Assembly: GCA_947624725.1 (NCBI GenBank)
Contig: CANQLP010000003.1
Location: forward strand, 42,356-106,355
From: an uncultured Clostridia bacterium
GTDB taxonomy: Bacteria > Bacillota_A > Clostridia > TANB77 > CAG-508
Length of the DNA: 64,000 bases
Direction of reading: 5' to 3'
Shown: in pieces, positions 29,451 to 40,515 of the stretch
Position numbering within the stretch: position 1 is the stretch's first letter
Layout: every line of letters begins with the position of its first letter
Translations under genes and position numbers: made by a program
The notes under the pieces: model-generated
What the model saw: only the letters and a program-made list of their open reading frames with translations
Database searches by the model: none
What the model was told of the DNA's origin: nothing

Positions 29451-29557
29451 TTGTCTTAATTAGTCTAAAAATGTTGATTATTTGTAGATTTTGTGATATT
29501 ATATAATTAATATATACTTATAGATAAATTTAAGTATAATTAAAGGAGGATGGGTCT

Positions 29558-29815
29558 ATGGTTAAGTCAACCGGCATTGTTAGAAAAATAGATGAACTTG
29601 GAAGAATTGTTATACCAATGGAACTTAGAAACAAATTAGAAATTGCAGAAAAAGATCCTGTAGAAATATTCGTAGATGGTACTTCCATCGTCTTAAAGAA
29701 ATGCAATTCTAGTTGTACATTCTGTGGAAATGATAAAGATTTATTAATTTTTAATGATAAACTTATTTGCTCAAAATGTAAAGAAAAAATTGCTAATTTA
29801 AAATTAGCAAACTAA
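29558..29815 (+). CDS. AbrB/SpoVT-like transition regulator with zinc-ribbon tail
   Basis: 85 aa. Swapped-hairpin AbrB domain (residues 1-48: STGIVRKIDELGRIVIPMEL) followed by a C-terminal zinc ribbon with CTFC and CSKC. AGGAGG-rich ribosome binding site. AbrB-type proteins control stationary-phase and sporulation genes in Firmicutes. Its own promoter lies downstream of the candidate ncRNA terminator. Confidence 0.88.
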   Translation: MVKSTGIVRKIDELGRIVIPMELRNKLEIAEKDPVEIFVDGTSIVLKKCNSSCTFCGNDKDLLIFNDKLICSKCKEKIANLKLAN

Positions 29816-29826
29816 ATAAAATAATT

Positions 29827-29864
29827 AGAGGGTCTCAAAAATAAAATTGATTCCCTCTTTTTTT
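29827..29864. terminator. Bidirectional terminator between the abrB-like gene and rsmI
   Basis: Stem AGAGGG / CCCTCT followed by a T tract, between convergent genes. Confidence 0.65.
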
Positions 29865-30678
29865 ATATAAATTCTTTATATATTTCATTTTTCTTTACAT
29901 TTCTATCTTTTGCTATTTGCTTTATCGCTTCGTTTTTTGAAAGTCCTAAATTTTCATAATATTTGTAATGTTCTTCTATTGTCATATCTTCAAAATTATT
30001 TACATCATTTTCTTCTCTTTTTTCTATAACTATTACAAATTCACCTTTAGGTTCTTTTAGTTTTTCTAGAAGTTCTTTTGCTGTTCCTACAATAAATTCC
30101 TCATGTATTTTTGTAAGTTCTCGTGCAAGAACTATTTTTCTATTATTGAGAATATCATTTAATTCCTCTAAAGTTTTAACAATTTTATGAGGTGCTTCGT
30201 ATAATATAATTGTTTTGTCTGATAATTTTATATCATTTAATTTATTTTTTCTTGATTTTTTATTTAATGGTAAAAATCCTAAAAATGTAAATTCTTTCGC
30301 ATCCATTCCTGAAGCAATCATTGCGCTAATTAAAGCACAAGGACCAGGAATTGGTATTACTTCTATATTATTTTTCAAAGCTAATTTTACTAATTCTTCT
30401 CCCGGATCTGATATGACTGGAGTTCCTGCATCAGATACAAGTGCAATATTTTTACCATTTTGTAAATTATCTAATATTTCATTTTCTTTTTCTTCATTAC
30501 TATGTCTATGATAACTAATCATATGTTTTTGAATTTCTAAATGATTTAATAGTTTAATAGTTTGCCTCGTATCTTCTGCCACAATAATATCTACTTCTTT
30601 TAATATTCTAATTGCTCTTAATGTAATATCCTCTAAATTTCCAATAGGTGTTGCAACTAAATATAACTTTCCATTCAT
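29863..30678 (-). CDS. rsmI: 16S rRNA (cytidine1402-2'-O)-methyltransferase RsmI
   Basis: 271 aa tetrapyrrole-methylase-fold enzyme: LYLVATPIGNLEDITLRA at the N-terminus, AEDTRQT, SDAGTPVISDPG, PGPCALISA. Methylates the decoding-centre nucleotide C1402 of 16S rRNA using SAM. It lies 24 bp downstream of the TrmN6-like gene and is probably co-transcribed. C1402 sits at the P-site codon, so this modification influences frame fidelity; that is family knowledge, and its relevance to the CGG phenomenon is speculative. No in-phase CGG. Confidence 0.92.
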   Translation of the reverse strand: MNGKLYLVATPIGNLEDITLRAIRILKEVDIIVAEDTRQTIKLLNHLEIQKHMISYHRHSNEEKENEILDNLQNGKNIALVSDAGTPVISDPGEELVKLALKNNIEVIPIPGPCALISAMIASGMDAKEFTFLGFLPLNKKSRKNKLNDIKLSDKTIILYEAPHKIVKTLEELNDILNNRKIVLARELTKIHEEFIVGTAKELLEKLKEPKGEFVIVIEKREENDVNNFEDMTIEEHYKYYENLGLSKNEAIKQIAKDRNVKKNEIYKEFI

Positions 30679-30702
30679 TTTTACAAATTTCCCTTCTTGG
30701 CA

Positions 30703-31435
30703 TTATTTAATTTTATTATATATTTTTAATATTTCATCTGAATATTTTCCATCTTCTTTATATATGTACAATGGTTCTTTTACCTTTAAAAAACTATTTG
30801 CGTATTTTACAGCTTTTATTAGAATAAGAATAGGTTTTGTATAAATTTTCGAATGTACGAATCTTATTTCTTTTGGTTCTAATTTATATTTTCTTGAATA
30901 CTCACATATGTCAATTAATCTTTCTGGTCTATTTACCATATACATTGCACCTTTATCCTTAAGACTCATACTTGCTGTTTTTATAAATTCTTCCAAAGTT
31001 CCACAAGTTTCATGTCTCGCAATAATCTTCGTATCCATTTCATTTTTAATTCCTGTCCCATTTGCTTTATATGGAGGGTTTGTAACTACTGCATCATATT
31101 TATTTTTTACATTCAAATCCTTTATATTAGCATTTATTATTTCTATTCTATCCTCTAATTTATTAAAAATAACATTTTTCTTTGCTAAATCACATACTTT
31201 TTCTTGCACTTCTACACCTGTTATTTTTGAATTTTTAACTTTAGCAGACAAGAGTAAATCTAATACTCCGATTTCCACACCCTAAATCTAAAATACTACT
31301 TCCCTCGCGTATTTGTTTTGCAAAATCTGATAATAATACACTATCTATGCCGTAGCAAAACCATTCCTTATTTTGAATTATTTTTAAATTATTAATTTCT
31401 AAATCATCTATTCTTTCATTTTCTTCTAATTCCAT
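30703..31435 (-). CDS. tRNA1(Val)-type adenine-N6 methyltransferase (one CGG site)
   Basis: 243 aa after recoding from ATG 31435 (AGGAAAAGAG a few bases upstream; an ATG nine codons earlier lacks a ribosome binding site). SAM motif I is restored as LDLGCGNGVLDL only when the C of CGG 31268-31270 (after AAT) is skipped. The interrupted glycine is part of the cofactor loop. Catalytic motif VVTNPPY is intact downstream. Family TrmN6/YfiC-like: modifies adenosine 37 of tRNA1Val or a related substrate. It forms a likely two-gene operon with rsmI. Confidence 0.88.
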
Positions 31436-31513
31436 AAGTAACTCTTTTCCTAAAATTTTCATAATATATTATACAATAATTTTGAGTAAATTTAAATAGA
31501 AAACGGTGATATT

Positions 31514-31684
31514 ATGCAAAATAATTTATTTTATTCCAGAGGTAATAAAAATATTCCTCCACATAAATCTAATTTTAAAGAAAAAAAAGAAAAAACCATT
31601 GCTTCATTAAATGAAGTTGAGAATTTTCTTTTTAATTTCAAACATTTTATGAATTATATAAAATTATATAAATTATTTAAGTAG
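31514..31684 (+). CDS. Small hypothetical protein
   Basis: 56 aa, lysine- and asparagine-rich, from ATG 31514 with a weak GGTGAT element four bases upstream. Its last 8 bp overlap the end of the convergent GerMN gene. No family recognised. Support is limited to an uninterrupted frame in an otherwise empty interval. Confidence 0.35.
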   Translation: MQNNLFYSRGNKNIPPHKSNFKEKKEKTIASLNEVENFLFNFKHFMNYIKLYKLFK

Positions 31685-32225
31685 TTTGTCTTGTAAAGTT
31701 TTGACTAAAATCTATATCTGTTCCTTCTATTTTTTTATTTTCTTCTCCATCTATTAATATTTTTACAGAATTAATTTCATTTAATTCTGTTAGTGTATTT
31801 ACTATAGAATAAATGCTTAAATTTAACTCATCTTTATTTTCAATAAATTCTTTCGATAAATCCACTAAAAGAACATCATCAACTAATTCTACTTTATTTA
31901 TTTTTACATTATCCTGTATGCTACACTTTAATTTACTATGATTTGGTGCTTGCTTTAAATATTCTATCAATGTTTCATATGGTGCTTTTAGCAAGTCTTT
32001 TGCATCTATTACTTTTGCTTCTGGCATAAGAGATTTCGTTTCTGTATTAATATAGTATAAAGAAACAATAGTCTGTCTTTCTTGATCTTCAGTCATTTCC
32101 TGCATCGGCGTTATTTCCGTAGTAGTTTCTTCATCACTTTTAGTTAACACTTTTATTATTATGAATACTATCAAAATCAAAATTAGGGCACAAATTATGC
32201 CTATCAAAATTTTTTTATTTTTCAT
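31677..32225 (-). CDS. GerMN-domain protein, membrane-anchored
   Basis: 182 aa. N-terminal membrane helix (residues 5-27), a Thr/Glu-rich linker, then a GerMN domain (about 50-175: IVSLYYINTETKSLMPE, YLKQAPNHSKLKCSI, LLVDLSKEF, YSIVNTLTEL). GerM of Bacillus contributes to sporulation and germination; a single GerMN copy on a membrane anchor is common in Clostridia. No lipobox Cys. Confidence 0.8.
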   Translation of the reverse strand: MKNKKILIGIICALILILIVFIIIKVLTKSDEETTTEITPMQEMTEDQERQTIVSLYYINTETKSLMPEAKVIDAKDLLKAPYETLIEYLKQAPNHSKLKCSIQDNVKINKVELVDDVLLVDLSKEFIENKDELNLSIYSIVNTLTELNEINSVKILIDGEENKKIEGTDIDFSQNFTRQTT

Positions 32226-32365
32226 ATTTGAAACATTCCTTTCCTAAATTTCTTAATTAAATATATTTACTTAACGGACAAAATATGAATCATTTTTATT
32301 TCTATAACATTTACAAATCCGTTTTTCTTTACGGCTTATTGAATTTTAAGACTTTTTTACAATTC

Positions 32366-32398
32366 TTGACATTGACAAATCAGCAAAATATGTATAAA
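32366..32398 (+). promoter_or_regulatory. Promoter region of the dehydratase-activase gene
   Basis: Two overlapping TTGACA hexamers (32366-32371 and 32372-32377) precede TATGTATAAA (32389-32398), giving alternative 15- to 17-bp spacings. An AAGGAGA ribosome binding site follows before ATG 32450. Confidence 0.5.
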
Positions 32399-32449
32399 AT
32401 TAAGAGGAGATTAATAATATAGCTTAAGATTATAAGGAGACGAACTTAT

Positions 32450-35400
32450 ATGAAAAACGAAAAATTATTACATATAGGACTTGATGTAGGTTCTACTACA
32501 GTAAAAATAGTTGTAATGAACGATAATTTAGAAACTATACATACATCATATAAAAGACATTTCTCTGATACAAAAAATACAGTTTGTAATGTATTAGAGG
32601 AACTTACTGAAAATTATCCAAATAATGAATTTACACTTGCACTTACAGGCTCTGGTGCTATGTCTGCAGCTAATTTCTTGGATGTTCCATTTATTCAAGA
32701 AGTTGTATCTTGTAAAAGAGCTGTTGAAAAATACATACCAGAAACTGATGTCGTTATTGAACTTGGTGGCGAAGATGCCAAAATTATATATTTTGATAAA
32801 TTTGTAGAACAACGAATGAATGGAACTTGTGCTGGTGGAACTGGTGCTTTTCTAGATCAAATGGCAAGCCTTTTACATACAGACACAGCTGGTCTTAATG
32901 AGCTTGCAAAAGATTATACAACAATATATCCAATCGCTTCTCGTTGTGGAGTTTTTGCAAAAACTGATATACAACCTCTAATAAATGATGGAGCAAAAAA
33001 ATCAGATTTAGCAGTATCTATCTTCCAATCTGTTGTAAATCAAACAATAAGTGGGCTTGCTTGTGGTAGACCTATTCGTGGTAATATTGCATTTTTAGGA
33101 GGACCTTTAAACTACTTATCTGAACTTAGAAAAAGATTTATAGAAACACTAGGAGATAATATAAAATCTGCTATTACTCCTGAAGATGCACATCTTTTAG
33201 TTGCAAAAGGTGCTGCACTAGATTCATTAAATAGAAACCCTATTTCCGTAGAGAAATTAAAGAGTAAAATAGGAATGCTTAGAAATTCTAAGGATACAAC
33301 TACTAAGCCATTAGCTCCTTTATTTTCAATAGATGCAGAATATGAAGCTTTTAAAGAAAGACATTCTAAAGCAAAAGTAAAAAGAAAATCTTTAGAAAAT
33401 TTTTCAGGAGACTGCTTTATAGGAATAGATGCAGGTTCTACAACAACAAAGCTTGTTATTATAGATAATGAAGGAAATCTTTTACATTCTATGTATAGAA
33501 ATAACGAAGGAGATCCTTTAAAAAGTGTAACAGATATGCTAAAAGAAACTTATTCTATTTTACCAAAGAATACTAAATTACGTTTCTCTGGTGTTACAGG
33601 ATATGGAGAAAAATTAATACAAGCAGCATTAAATGTAGAGCTAGGAGAAATTGAAACAATTTCTCACTATCGTGCAGCTTCAGAATTTATGCCAAATGTA
33701 ACAAGCATTGTTGACATTGGTGGACAAGATATGAAATATATAAAACTAAAAAATGGTGCAATAGATAATATAATGCTTAATGAAGCTTGTTCATCTGGTT
33801 GTGGTTCATTTATTGAAACATTTGCAAAAAGTTTAAATCTTTCAATAGAAGATTTCGTAAATGAAGCTTTACTTTCTAGAACCCCAGTTGATTTAGGTTC
33901 TAGATGTACAGTTTTCATGAATTCAAAAATAAAGCAATCACAAAAAGAAGGATATTCAGTTGGAGATATATCTGCTGGACTATCTATTTCCGTAGTAAAA
34001 AATGCTATTCAAAAAGTTATGAAAATAAGAGATCCAGAAACTTTAGGTGACCATATAGTTGTACAGGGTGGAACATTCTATAACGATGCTGTATTGCGTA
34101 GCTTTGAATTAATCGTAGGTAAAGAAGTTGTAAGACCTGATATAGCTGGATTAATGGGTGCTTATGGAGTTGCTCTTCTTGCTAAAGAACAATATGAAGC
34201 CAACATGGATATGGACTATATTTCACATTTAGCAACTGCAGAAGAAATAGATAACTTAAATATAAAAGTTACTCATACAAGATGCAATGGTTGTGAAAAT
34301 CATTGTGCTCTTACAATTAATCAATTTAGTAACGGCAAAAAACATGTATCTGGTAATCGTTGTGAACGCGGTGCTGGAATTGTTACTGGAAATTCTGAAC
34401 TTCCAAACCTCGTTAAATATAAAGCTGAAAGAATTTTTGGATATACTCCATTATCAGAAACTGAAGCTTATCGTGGAACTATTGGTATCCCAAGAGTTTT
34501 AAATATGTATGAAGATTATCCTTTCTGGTTTACTTTCTTTACAAAGTTAGGATTCAGAGTTATTATCTCTGAAAAAAGTACAAGAAAGACCTATGAAAAA
34601 GGAATTGAATCTATGCCATCAGAATCAGTTTGCTATCCTGCAAAACTATCACATGGGCATATTATGAGTTTAATAAATTCTGGAATTAAAACAATTTTTT
34701 ATCCTTGTATGCCATATTCAAGAAAAGAATATGAAGCATCAGATAATAAATATAACTGTCCAATTGTAATTTCATATTCAGAAGTTATTAAAAATAATGT
34801 AGAGGAAATAAAAAATATTAAATTTATAAATCCATTTTTACCTTTTGATTGCAAAAATTTAGTTAAAAAAATAATGGAATTAGATGAATTTTCAGAATAT
34901 AATTTTAATAAAAAAGAATTAACAGAAGCTGCAATCGCTGCTGAAAATGAATATCAAAAATGTAAGCAAGATATTCGAAATGAAGCCAAACGCAGCTTGG
35001 AATACATGGAGAAAAATAACTTAAAAGGTATTGTTTTAGCAGGTCGTCCTTACCATGTAGACTCTGAAATCAATCATGGTATAGATACATTAATCACAAG
35101 TCTAGGTTTATGTGTTCTTACGGAAGATTCAGTTGCTGGGGAAGTAGCTGTAAAAAGGCCTCTAAGAGTTGTCGATCAATGGGTATTTCATAGTAGATTA
35201 TATGCAGCAGCTGACTTTGTAGGAAAACATGAAAACCTAGAATTGATTCAACTTAACTCTTTCGGATGTGGTGTCGATGCTGTAACTACAGACCAAGTTG
35301 AAGAAATTCTATCAAGTTATAATAAAATGTATACATTAATAAAAATTGATGAAGTAAATAATTTAGGAGCAGTTCGTATTCGTATAAGATCATTGCTTGC

Positions 35401-36784
35401 AAGTATAAATAAAAGATTAGAAAAGAAAAAGGAAAAAGAATGCCTTGAGTGTTCTGATGAAAAAGGAAAATATGAAATATATAAAGTCCCATTTACAAAG
35501 GAAATGAAAAAAGATTATACAATTCTTGTTCCTCAAATGGCACCTATACATTTTTCTCTTTTAGAAACAGCCGTCGCTTCATGTGGTTATAATGTAAAAT
35601 TGCTAGAAGAATGTACTAGTAAAACAGTTGATGTTGGATTAAAATATGTAAATAATGATGCTTGCTATCCATCAATTTTAACAACTGGCCAAATGATTGA
35701 AGCACTTCAATCTGGTAAATATGATGTTAATAAAACTGCATTAATAATGTCTCAAACTGGTGGTGGTTGTAGAGCAACAAATTACATAGGATTTATAAGA
35801 AAAGCTCTTAGAGATGCAGGTTTCCCTCAAGTTCCTGTAATCAGCTTTAATATTGTTGGAATGGAAAAAAATCCAGGATTTAAAATAACTATTCCTCTTA
35901 TGGAAAAATTATTAAAATCAGTAATTTATGGAGATTTATTACAAAAATTATTATTAAAAAATAGAGCATACGAAATACATAAAGGAGAAGCAGAAGAAAA
36001 ATATAATAAATGGCTTGAAGTTTGTAAATCATTAATAAGAAAATCAAATTCAAAACAATTTAAACAAAGTATCTATGATATTGTAGAAGATTTTGAAAAA
36101 ATAGAATTAGATACTTCGATTACAAAACCAAAAGTCGGAGTTGTTGGAGAAATTTTGATTAAATATCATCCTTTTGGAAATAATTTTGTAATTAATGTAT
36201 TAGAAAAAGAAGGTGCAGAAGTTGTAATGCCAGATTTTATGGGATTTATTAAATTCATGGCAACACATAAAATAACTTTTAATACACTTCTTAATACTGA
36301 TAAAACAAAAGCAAAAATATTTAAATTTGCATTAAAATTAATAGATATATTTGAAAAAGATATAAAAATTGCTTTATCTAATTCAAAAAAAGATTACTTA
36401 CTTCCATGTGATATTTGGCACTTAGAAGAAAAAGTAAAAGATATTTTATCAATAGGAAATCAAACAGGTGAAGGTTGGTTTTTAACTGCAGAAATGTGCG
36501 AATATATTGAAAATGGAATTCCAAACATTGTATGTGTTCAACCATTCGCATGCTTACCAAATCATGTTGTTGGAAAAGGAGTTATAAAAACAATACGCTC
36601 AAAATATCCAAATGCAAATATTAGCCCTGTTGATTATGATCCAGGAGCCAGTGAAGCAAATCAAACAAATAGACTAAAACTTTTAATGACAGTTGCAAAA
36701 GATAATTTATCAAAAGAACAAATTAAAGCAAAAGAAGAAAATATAAAAAATGAAGAAAAGGAAAAAGAAATTATTTTTAAATAA
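32450..36784 (+). CDS. Acyl-CoA dehydratase activase / 2-hydroxyacyl-CoA dehydratase fusion protein
   Basis: 1444 aa. Two ASKHA ATPase units in tandem: GLDVGSTTVKIV (about residue 8) and GIDAGSTTTKLV (about 324), each with a cysteine-containing NGTCAGGTGAF or EACSSGCGSFI motif that would bind the shared [4Fe-4S] cluster. DUF2229-type and HgdB-like regions follow (CYPAKLSHGH, MPYSRKEY, NDACYPSILTTGQ, SQTGGGCRATNY). Such large proteins resemble activator and component D of ATP-dependent radical dehydratases; the substrate is unknown. There is no in-phase CGG in 4.3 kb, although CGG occurs out of phase several times (for example near 34334, 35118 and 35262). Its transcript ends at the terminator at 36811. 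Confidence 0.85.
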   Translation: MKNEKLLHIGLDVGSTTVKIVVMNDNLETIHTSYKRHFSDTKNTVCNVLEELTENYPNNEFTLALTGSGAMSAANFLDVPFIQEVVSCKRAVEKYIPETDVVIELGGEDAKIIYFDKFVEQRMNGTCAGGTGAFLDQMASLLHTDTAGLNELAKDYTTIYPIASRCGVFAKTDIQPLINDGAKKSDLAVSIFQSVVNQTISGLACGRPIRGNIAFLGGPLNYLSELRKRFIETLGDNIKSAITPEDAHLLVAKGAALDSLNRNPISVEKLKSKIGMLRNSKDTTTKPLAPLFSIDAEYEAFKERHSKAKVKRKSLENFSGDCFIGIDAGSTTTKLVIIDNEGNLLHSMYRNNEGDPLKSVTDMLKETYSILPKNTKLRFSGVTGYGEKLIQAALNVELGEIETISHYRAASEFMPNVTSIVDIGGQDMKYIKLKNGAIDNIMLNEACSSGCGSFIETFAKSLNLSIEDFVNEALLSRTPVDLGSRCTVFMNSKIKQSQKEGYSVGDISAGLSISVVKNAIQKVMKIRDPETLGDHIVVQGGTFYNDAVLRSFELIVGKEVVRPDIAGLMGAYGVALLAKEQYEANMDMDYISHLATAEEIDNLNIKVTHTRCNGCENHCALTINQFSNGKKHVSGNRCERGAGIVTGNSELPNLVKYKAERIFGYTPLSETEAYRGTIGIPRVLNMYEDYPFWFTFFTKLGFRVIISEKSTRKTYEKGIESMPSESVCYPAKLSHGHIMSLINSGIKTIFYPCMPYSRKEYEASDNKYNCPIVISYSEVIKNNVEEIKNIKFINPFLPFDCKNLVKKIMELDEFSEYNFNKKELTEAAIAAENEYQKCKQDIRNEAKRSLEYMEKNNLKGIVLAGRPYHVDSEINHGIDTLITSLGLCVLTEDSVAGEVAVKRPLRVVDQWVFHSRLYAAADFVGKHENLELIQLNSFGCGVDAVTTDQVEEILSSYNKMYTLIKIDEVNNLGAVRIRIRSLLASINKRLEKKKEKECLECSDEKGKYEIYKVPFTKEMKKDYTILVPQMAPIHFSLLETAVASCGYNVKLLEECTSKTVDVGLKYVNNDACYPSILTTGQMIEALQSGKYDVNKTALIMSQTGGGCRATNYIGFIRKALRDAGFPQVPVISFNIVGMEKNPGFKITIPLMEKLLKSVIYGDLLQKLLLKNRAYEIHKGEAEEKYNKWLEVCKSLIRKSNSKQFKQSIYDIVEDFEKIELDTSITKPKVGVVGEILIKYHPFGNNFVINVLEKEGAEVVMPDFMGFIKFMATHKITFNTLLNTDKTKAKIFKFALKLIDIFEKDIKIALSNSKKDYLLPCDIWHLEEKVKDILSIGNQTGEGWFLTAEMCEYIENGIPNIVCVQPFACLPNHVVGKGVIKTIRSKYPNANISPVDYDPGASEANQTNRLKLLMTVAKDNLSKEQIKAKEENIKNEEKEKEIIFK

Positions 36785-36810
36785 ATAAAAAAATAAGTAG
36801 GAAATTTAAC

Positions 36811-36858
36811 TGAACCCAAATTATAAAATTTTTCTGTTTAATAATTTGGGTTTATTTT
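36811..36858 (+). terminator. Intrinsic terminator
   Basis: Stem AACCCAAATTAT / ATAATTTGGGTT followed by a long T tract, 27 bp after the activase stop codon. Confidence 0.8.
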
Positions 36859-37179
36859 TTATTTTATTTTTTTATATTTTATTTTAATTAATAATTTTTT
36901 ATTAAATATTATTGCTATAAAATTTTAAATATTTACTTTTTTATTTATTTTCTTTATTAATAATATATGAATATTTAAGTTTATTTTTTGGTGTTTTTCA
37001 AAGTTTCAGTATTACCAAGTTTTTCGCGTTTTTATGCTGTTTTATAGTTTAACATAATTCAATTATTTTTATTGCATAAAATACAAAATTCTGTTTTATT
37101 TTTCTCTTTGATTTTTGTTTTATTTTTTATAAATTTAGTATTTTTTCACTATTTTTTTCTACCATATTTTAGTAAAAAG

Positions 37180-37188
37180 TTATCCACA
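37180..37188 (+). promoter_or_regulatory. Perfect DnaA box, unit 1
   Basis: TTATCCACA, consensus DnaA box, at the landmark position of the first T-rich unit. Confidence 0.6.
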
Positions 37189-38223
37189 TTTTTTATTCAA
37201 TCACTACGCATGTTTTGCTTTACTGTCTTTCAAAATTCCTCGTTCTTTTATTTTTGTTATATCTTCAATTATGTTACCTTGTTCCTCTATCTATTTTATT
37301 TTTTTACTCAATTTTTAGTTACCTTGTAATATACTATTTCTTTTCCCTTAGGATTACTTTATTTAATATTTACATGTAAATTGTTATTCTGGACTATATT
37401 AAGGATTTATTGAAATTTTTCTTAAATTTATTTATATTTTTTCTTTTATTACTATTATTAATTAAGCTTATTCCACCATTTCTACCTGCTATGCCTCTCC
37501 CTTTATTCATAGCCATTTTTAATATTTCCATATTTATATATATTTATTAATTAAAATATTATAAAAATTTAATAATTATTATTTATTATTATTAAATAAT
37601 TTATTTATTATATATTAAAATAGAATTATAATTTCTATTAAGATTAGATTTCATTTTTTATTTTAATTTTATTATAAAATATTTTTATTTTTTAATTTTC
37701 AATAAACAATTTTTTATTTGTTTTCATTTTTAATTTTTTCAGATTATTTTTTATTTATTATTTTTATTAAAAATTTCTTTCATTAATTTTTTATTTTTGA
37801 AAATTATATTTTTACAATTTTATTTTTCATTATTAAAAAATTTTTATTAATATTTTTTTATCATTGCATAATTTTATTTTTTATAATTTATATTTCATAA
37901 ATTGTCTAATAATTTTTCATATACTTTTTATTGATTTATTTTTTATCCTATTATTATATTTATATTTTTCCCTCGTTTTTTTGTGCTCTGTCTATTCTTT
38001 TTTTTATTAATTTTTTTCTTATTATTTTATTAGTATTTACAAATTTTTTTATTTTTATATTTTTAATTGTTTTTATAAACTCCATTTTTATTCTTTACAT
38101 AATTACATTATTTTCTCATGACTTTCGTATGCTTTTTTCAGATAAAAATATCCTGTTTTTTATTTTTCTTTTATACTTTATCCAATTTTTCCCTCACATT
38201 TTCAGTAGTTTCCCTTGAAAAAG

Positions 38224-38232
38224 TTATCCACA
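38224..38232 (+). promoter_or_regulatory. Perfect DnaA box, unit 2
   Basis: TTATCCACA, 1044 bp from the unit 1 box, in the same orientation. Confidence 0.6.
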
Positions 38233-39389
38233 TTTTCGTCTTTCTCACTAGGCATTTCTGCATAGTAAGTATTCTGCATATTCTCTATTTTTTCTTCCTC
38301 CGTTACTTTCCTTTCTTTACTTTATCTTTTTAATTTATTGTACAATTGTTTGCTTTTTTAAGGCATTTTTAGTTACTTTTCATCTTATCACTTTTTTAAT
38401 ATTTTTATTTTCTTCTCTATTTTTATTTTAATTTTTATTATTTTTTCTATAAAATTATATTCTTTTAAATATTCCTAAGTTATTATTTAATTTATTTATA
38501 ATATTTCTAATAATTAAACTTCTATTTTTTATATAAAATTTCTTTTTCACTTTTAGGCTTTTTTATTATAAAAAATACATTTTATTTTTTATAATAATCT
38601 ACTATTTTTTTACAAAATTATTAATTAAAATAATTAATAATTTTTTTGGATCAAAATTTTCTATTTATTATTTTTTTCTAAAAATAATTCTTATTTATTT
38701 TTAGAAAAAATTTTTACTTAAATTTTTTCTTTTTATTTTTTATAAAAAATTTTTTGTTAAGATTTTTTGTTTTTGTTTTTTTTATAAAAATATTTTTTAT
38801 ATATTTTATTTTTTTTATTTTTAATAAAAATTTTTTCACTCATTTTTATTTTTAATTTTTTTATTCAAAAATTTTTAGATTATTTTTTGTTTATTATTTT
38901 TTACTAAAAAATTTTTTCATTAATTTTTTATTTTAAAAAATTATATTTTTATAATTTCATTTTTTATTTTAAAAATTTTTTCTATTAATATTTTTATAAT
39001 TTAATAATTTTATTTTTTCATTTTTATAATTATATTTTATAATTAGTTTAATAAATTTTTATATATTATATTTTATTAATTTAAATTTTTTCTCTGCTTT
39101 TATATTTATTTTTCATTTATATTTTTTTGACTATTTTCTTTTGTTTTTTGTATTTTTATCTATTCCTTTTTTATTAATTTCCTATCATCTTTTTATACAT
39201 CTTTCGTTTTTATCTTGTTTTTTATTTTTAATCACTTTCATAAATCTCATTTTTATATTTTACATAATTATATTATTTATATATAACTTTTTCTCTCCTT
39301 TTTTACATCAATATTTCCAATTTGTGCTTCACTTTTTCTCTTTTGGGACTATTTTATAGTCGTTTTTCTGCCTCTTTTGCTGCCAAAAG

Positions 39390-39398
39390 TTATCCACA
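39390..39398 (+). promoter_or_regulatory. Perfect DnaA box, unit 3
   Basis: TTATCCACA, 1166 bp from the unit 2 box; flanks are nearly identical to unit 4. Confidence 0.6.
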
Positions 39399-40506
39399 TT
39401 TTCGGTTACTTTACTAGGCATTCCTAGATAATCAGACTTGCCTATATTTTATATTTTCCCTTCATTTCCTTTTTACTTTTCTTTCGCCTTATCTTTTATT
39501 TTCTCGTACAATTGTTTGTGTTTTTCCTATATATTTTGGTTACCACTTTTTTTCTACTTAATATCATCTATTATTTTTTCTTTATCTTTGTACCAATTTT
39601 TATTATTTTTTTCTAAAACTTCTATTCTTTTAAACATTCCTTTTTCATTCTTTAATTTATTTATAATTCTTCTAATAATTAAACTTCTATTTCTTTTTAT
39701 AAGATTGCTTTTTCACTTTTTTGCCTTTTTTATGATAAAAAATATTTTTTTATTTTTTTAATAATCTACTATTTTTTTACAATATTATTAATTAAAATAA
39801 TTAACAATTTTTTTAGATCAAAATTTTCTATTTATTATTTTTTGTAAAAATAATTCCTATTAATTTTTATTAAAAATTTTTACTTAATTTTTTTCGTTTT
39901 ATTTTTTTATAAAAAATTTTTTTGTTAAGATTTTTTGTTTTTGTTTTTTATAAAAATATTTTTTCTATATTTTATTTTTTTATTTTTAATAAAAATTTTT
40001 TTCACTCATTTTTATTTTTAATTTTTTTATTAAAAAATTTTTTCACATTATTTTTTGTTTATTATTTTTTACTAAAAAATTTTTCATTAACTTTTTATTT
40101 TTGAAAATTTTATTTTTATAATTTAATAATTTTATTTTTTCATTTTTATAATTATATTCTATAATTAGTTTAATAAATTTTTATATATTATATTTTAATT
40201 TTTTCTCTGCTCTTATATTTATTTTTCATTTATATTTTTTTGATTATTTTTCACTTATTTTTTTGTATTTTCTCTCCTCTTTTTTTGTTAATTTTTTGTT
40301 ATTTTTTTATCCATTTTTCCGTTTTTTATGTGACTTTTTTATTTTTAATCACTTTCATAATTCCTATTTTTATATTTTACATAATTATATTATTTATATA
40401 TAGCTTTTTCTCTCCTTCTTTACATCAATATTTCCAATTTGTGCTTCACTTTTTCTCTTTTTTGTCTATCTTATACTCGTTTTTCTACCGATTTTGCTGT
40501 CAAAAG

Positions 40507-40515
40507 TTATCCACA
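40507..40515 (+). promoter_or_regulatory. Perfect DnaA box, unit 4
   Basis: TTATCCACA, 1117 bp from the unit 3 box, preceded by the same CAAAAG and followed by ATTTT. Confidence 0.6.

Noticed and set aside
37180..40515. The regularly spaced repeats as a CRISPR array
   Set aside because: Spacing is about 1.1 kb, repeats are diverged and no cas genes are present.
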